Source: Hyphomicrobiales bacterium (GTDB taxonomy: Bacteria; Pseudomonadota; Alphaproteobacteria; Rhizobiales; Rhizobiaceae). Taken from it: a stretch of DNA of 64,000 nt. The stretch's first letter is position 1; every line of letters begins with the position of its first letter. Positions 63,831 to 64,000 of the stretch are shown here, piece after piece. The notes beneath the pieces are model-generated. The model was not told where the DNA came from. It made no database searches and worked only from the letters and a program-made list of their open reading frames with translations. A program made the position numbers and the translations under genes. The stretch covers positions 21,685 through 85,684 of the forward strand of contig UCJU01000003.1 of the NCBI GenBank assembly GCA_900472925.1, read 5' to 3'.

Positions 63831-64000
63831 TTCGAAGCTTTTTCGATCTTCATGTCACCCAGTTCATCGATCAGAACCGTCCACGCGTCCGCTTCCTTTT
63901 GCGTAGGATCAGTCTTGAGATGGACGGTAACGAAGAGGCCGGGAGTGTCAGATGCCCCGGATGAGCTTTCGGGCCGGATATCGGTCACGTAGACCTTCAT
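63827..64000 (-). CDS. Small or partial protein at the window edge
   Basis: A reverse frame of 57 codons reads MKVYVTDIRPESSSG, then LFVTVHLKTDPTQKEADAWTVL and ends KASN, with its ATG exactly at base 64000. It could be a complete small protein or the C-terminal part of a longer gene to the right. Its stop overlaps the convergent hydrolase gene by two bases. No family recognised; the base composition and codon pattern look coding. Confidence 0.6.
   Translation of the reverse strand: MKVYVTDIRPESSSGASDTPGLFVTVHLKTDPTQKEADAWTVLIDELGDMKIEKASN

Overview
The window is a chromosomal segment of a Rhizobiales bacterium, closest in content to Agrobacterium/Rhizobium. The evidence is the lpxXL cluster for the very-long-chain fatty acid of lipid A, a Growth Pole Ring (GPR)-type giant coiled-coil protein, an alphaproteobacterial RNase E with an acidic insertion in its S1 domain, bluB behind a cobalamin riboswitch, and an NDUFA12-DUF2155-aat-accC-accB-aroQ neighbourhood. 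Coding density is high and composition looks even. I see no rRNA, tRNA, insertion sequence, prophage, integrase or CRISPR array. This is a core-genome region, so most of the interest lies in unusual proteins and small regulatory signals.

Layout. 0.2-4.7 kb: fabF2XL-fabF1XL-adhXL-lpxXL, making and attaching the long acyl chain of lipid A. 5-7 kb: two related PAS proteins without output domains. 7-10.4 kb: TSUP permease (reverse), nucleoside hydrolase, aminotransferase. 10.4-15.4 kb: homoserine dehydrogenase, GNAT acetyltransferases, a DUF1294 protein, gatB. 15.4-20.4 kb: NDUFA12-like protein, DUF2155 protein, then reverse-strand aat, accC, accB, aroQ and a DsbA-like protein. 20.5-26.5 kb: aminotransferase, an SDR lacking the YxxxK pair, two response regulators (one behind an apparent EcfG general-stress promoter), an AhpD-like protein, a phospholipase D family protein and a 62-residue unknown. 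26.6-33.2 kb: B12 riboswitch and bluB, DUF2865 protein, malic enzyme, LpxH-like phosphoesterase, enolase-superfamily epimerase.

33.3-37.4 kb: an Mla-like lipid transport operon (STAS-MlaE, MlaF, MCE/MlaD, lipoprotein) ending at a strong terminator. 37.4-45.0 kb: PACE-type membrane protein, then the 2322-residue GPR protein with 25 tandem 22-residue repeats. 45.5-46.3 kb: Hpt protein and [2Fe-2S] ferredoxin. 46.3-49.7 kb: a candidate reverse-strand sRNA, DUF922 protease, folP-folB-folK, a secreted unknown. 49.8-53.1 kb: YcjF/YcjX pair and SixA-like phosphatase. 53.2-57.4 kb: dksA, an unknown, RNase E with a structured leader. 58-64 kb: amiC-type amidase, PBP1a, prfB with its programmed +1 frameshift, an isochorismatase-fold hydrolase and a reverse-strand gene at the edge.

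Envelope construction is the main theme: lipid A acylation, Mla-type transport, polar-growth ring, amidase and PBP1a. Folate, fatty-acid, homoserine and cobalamin-ligand genes and small signalling proteins are interspersed. Several genes appear to start at TTG or GTG (fixed by Shine-Dalgarno position), so many starts given here are inside longer open frames. All names rest on motif recognition by eye; no database search was run.
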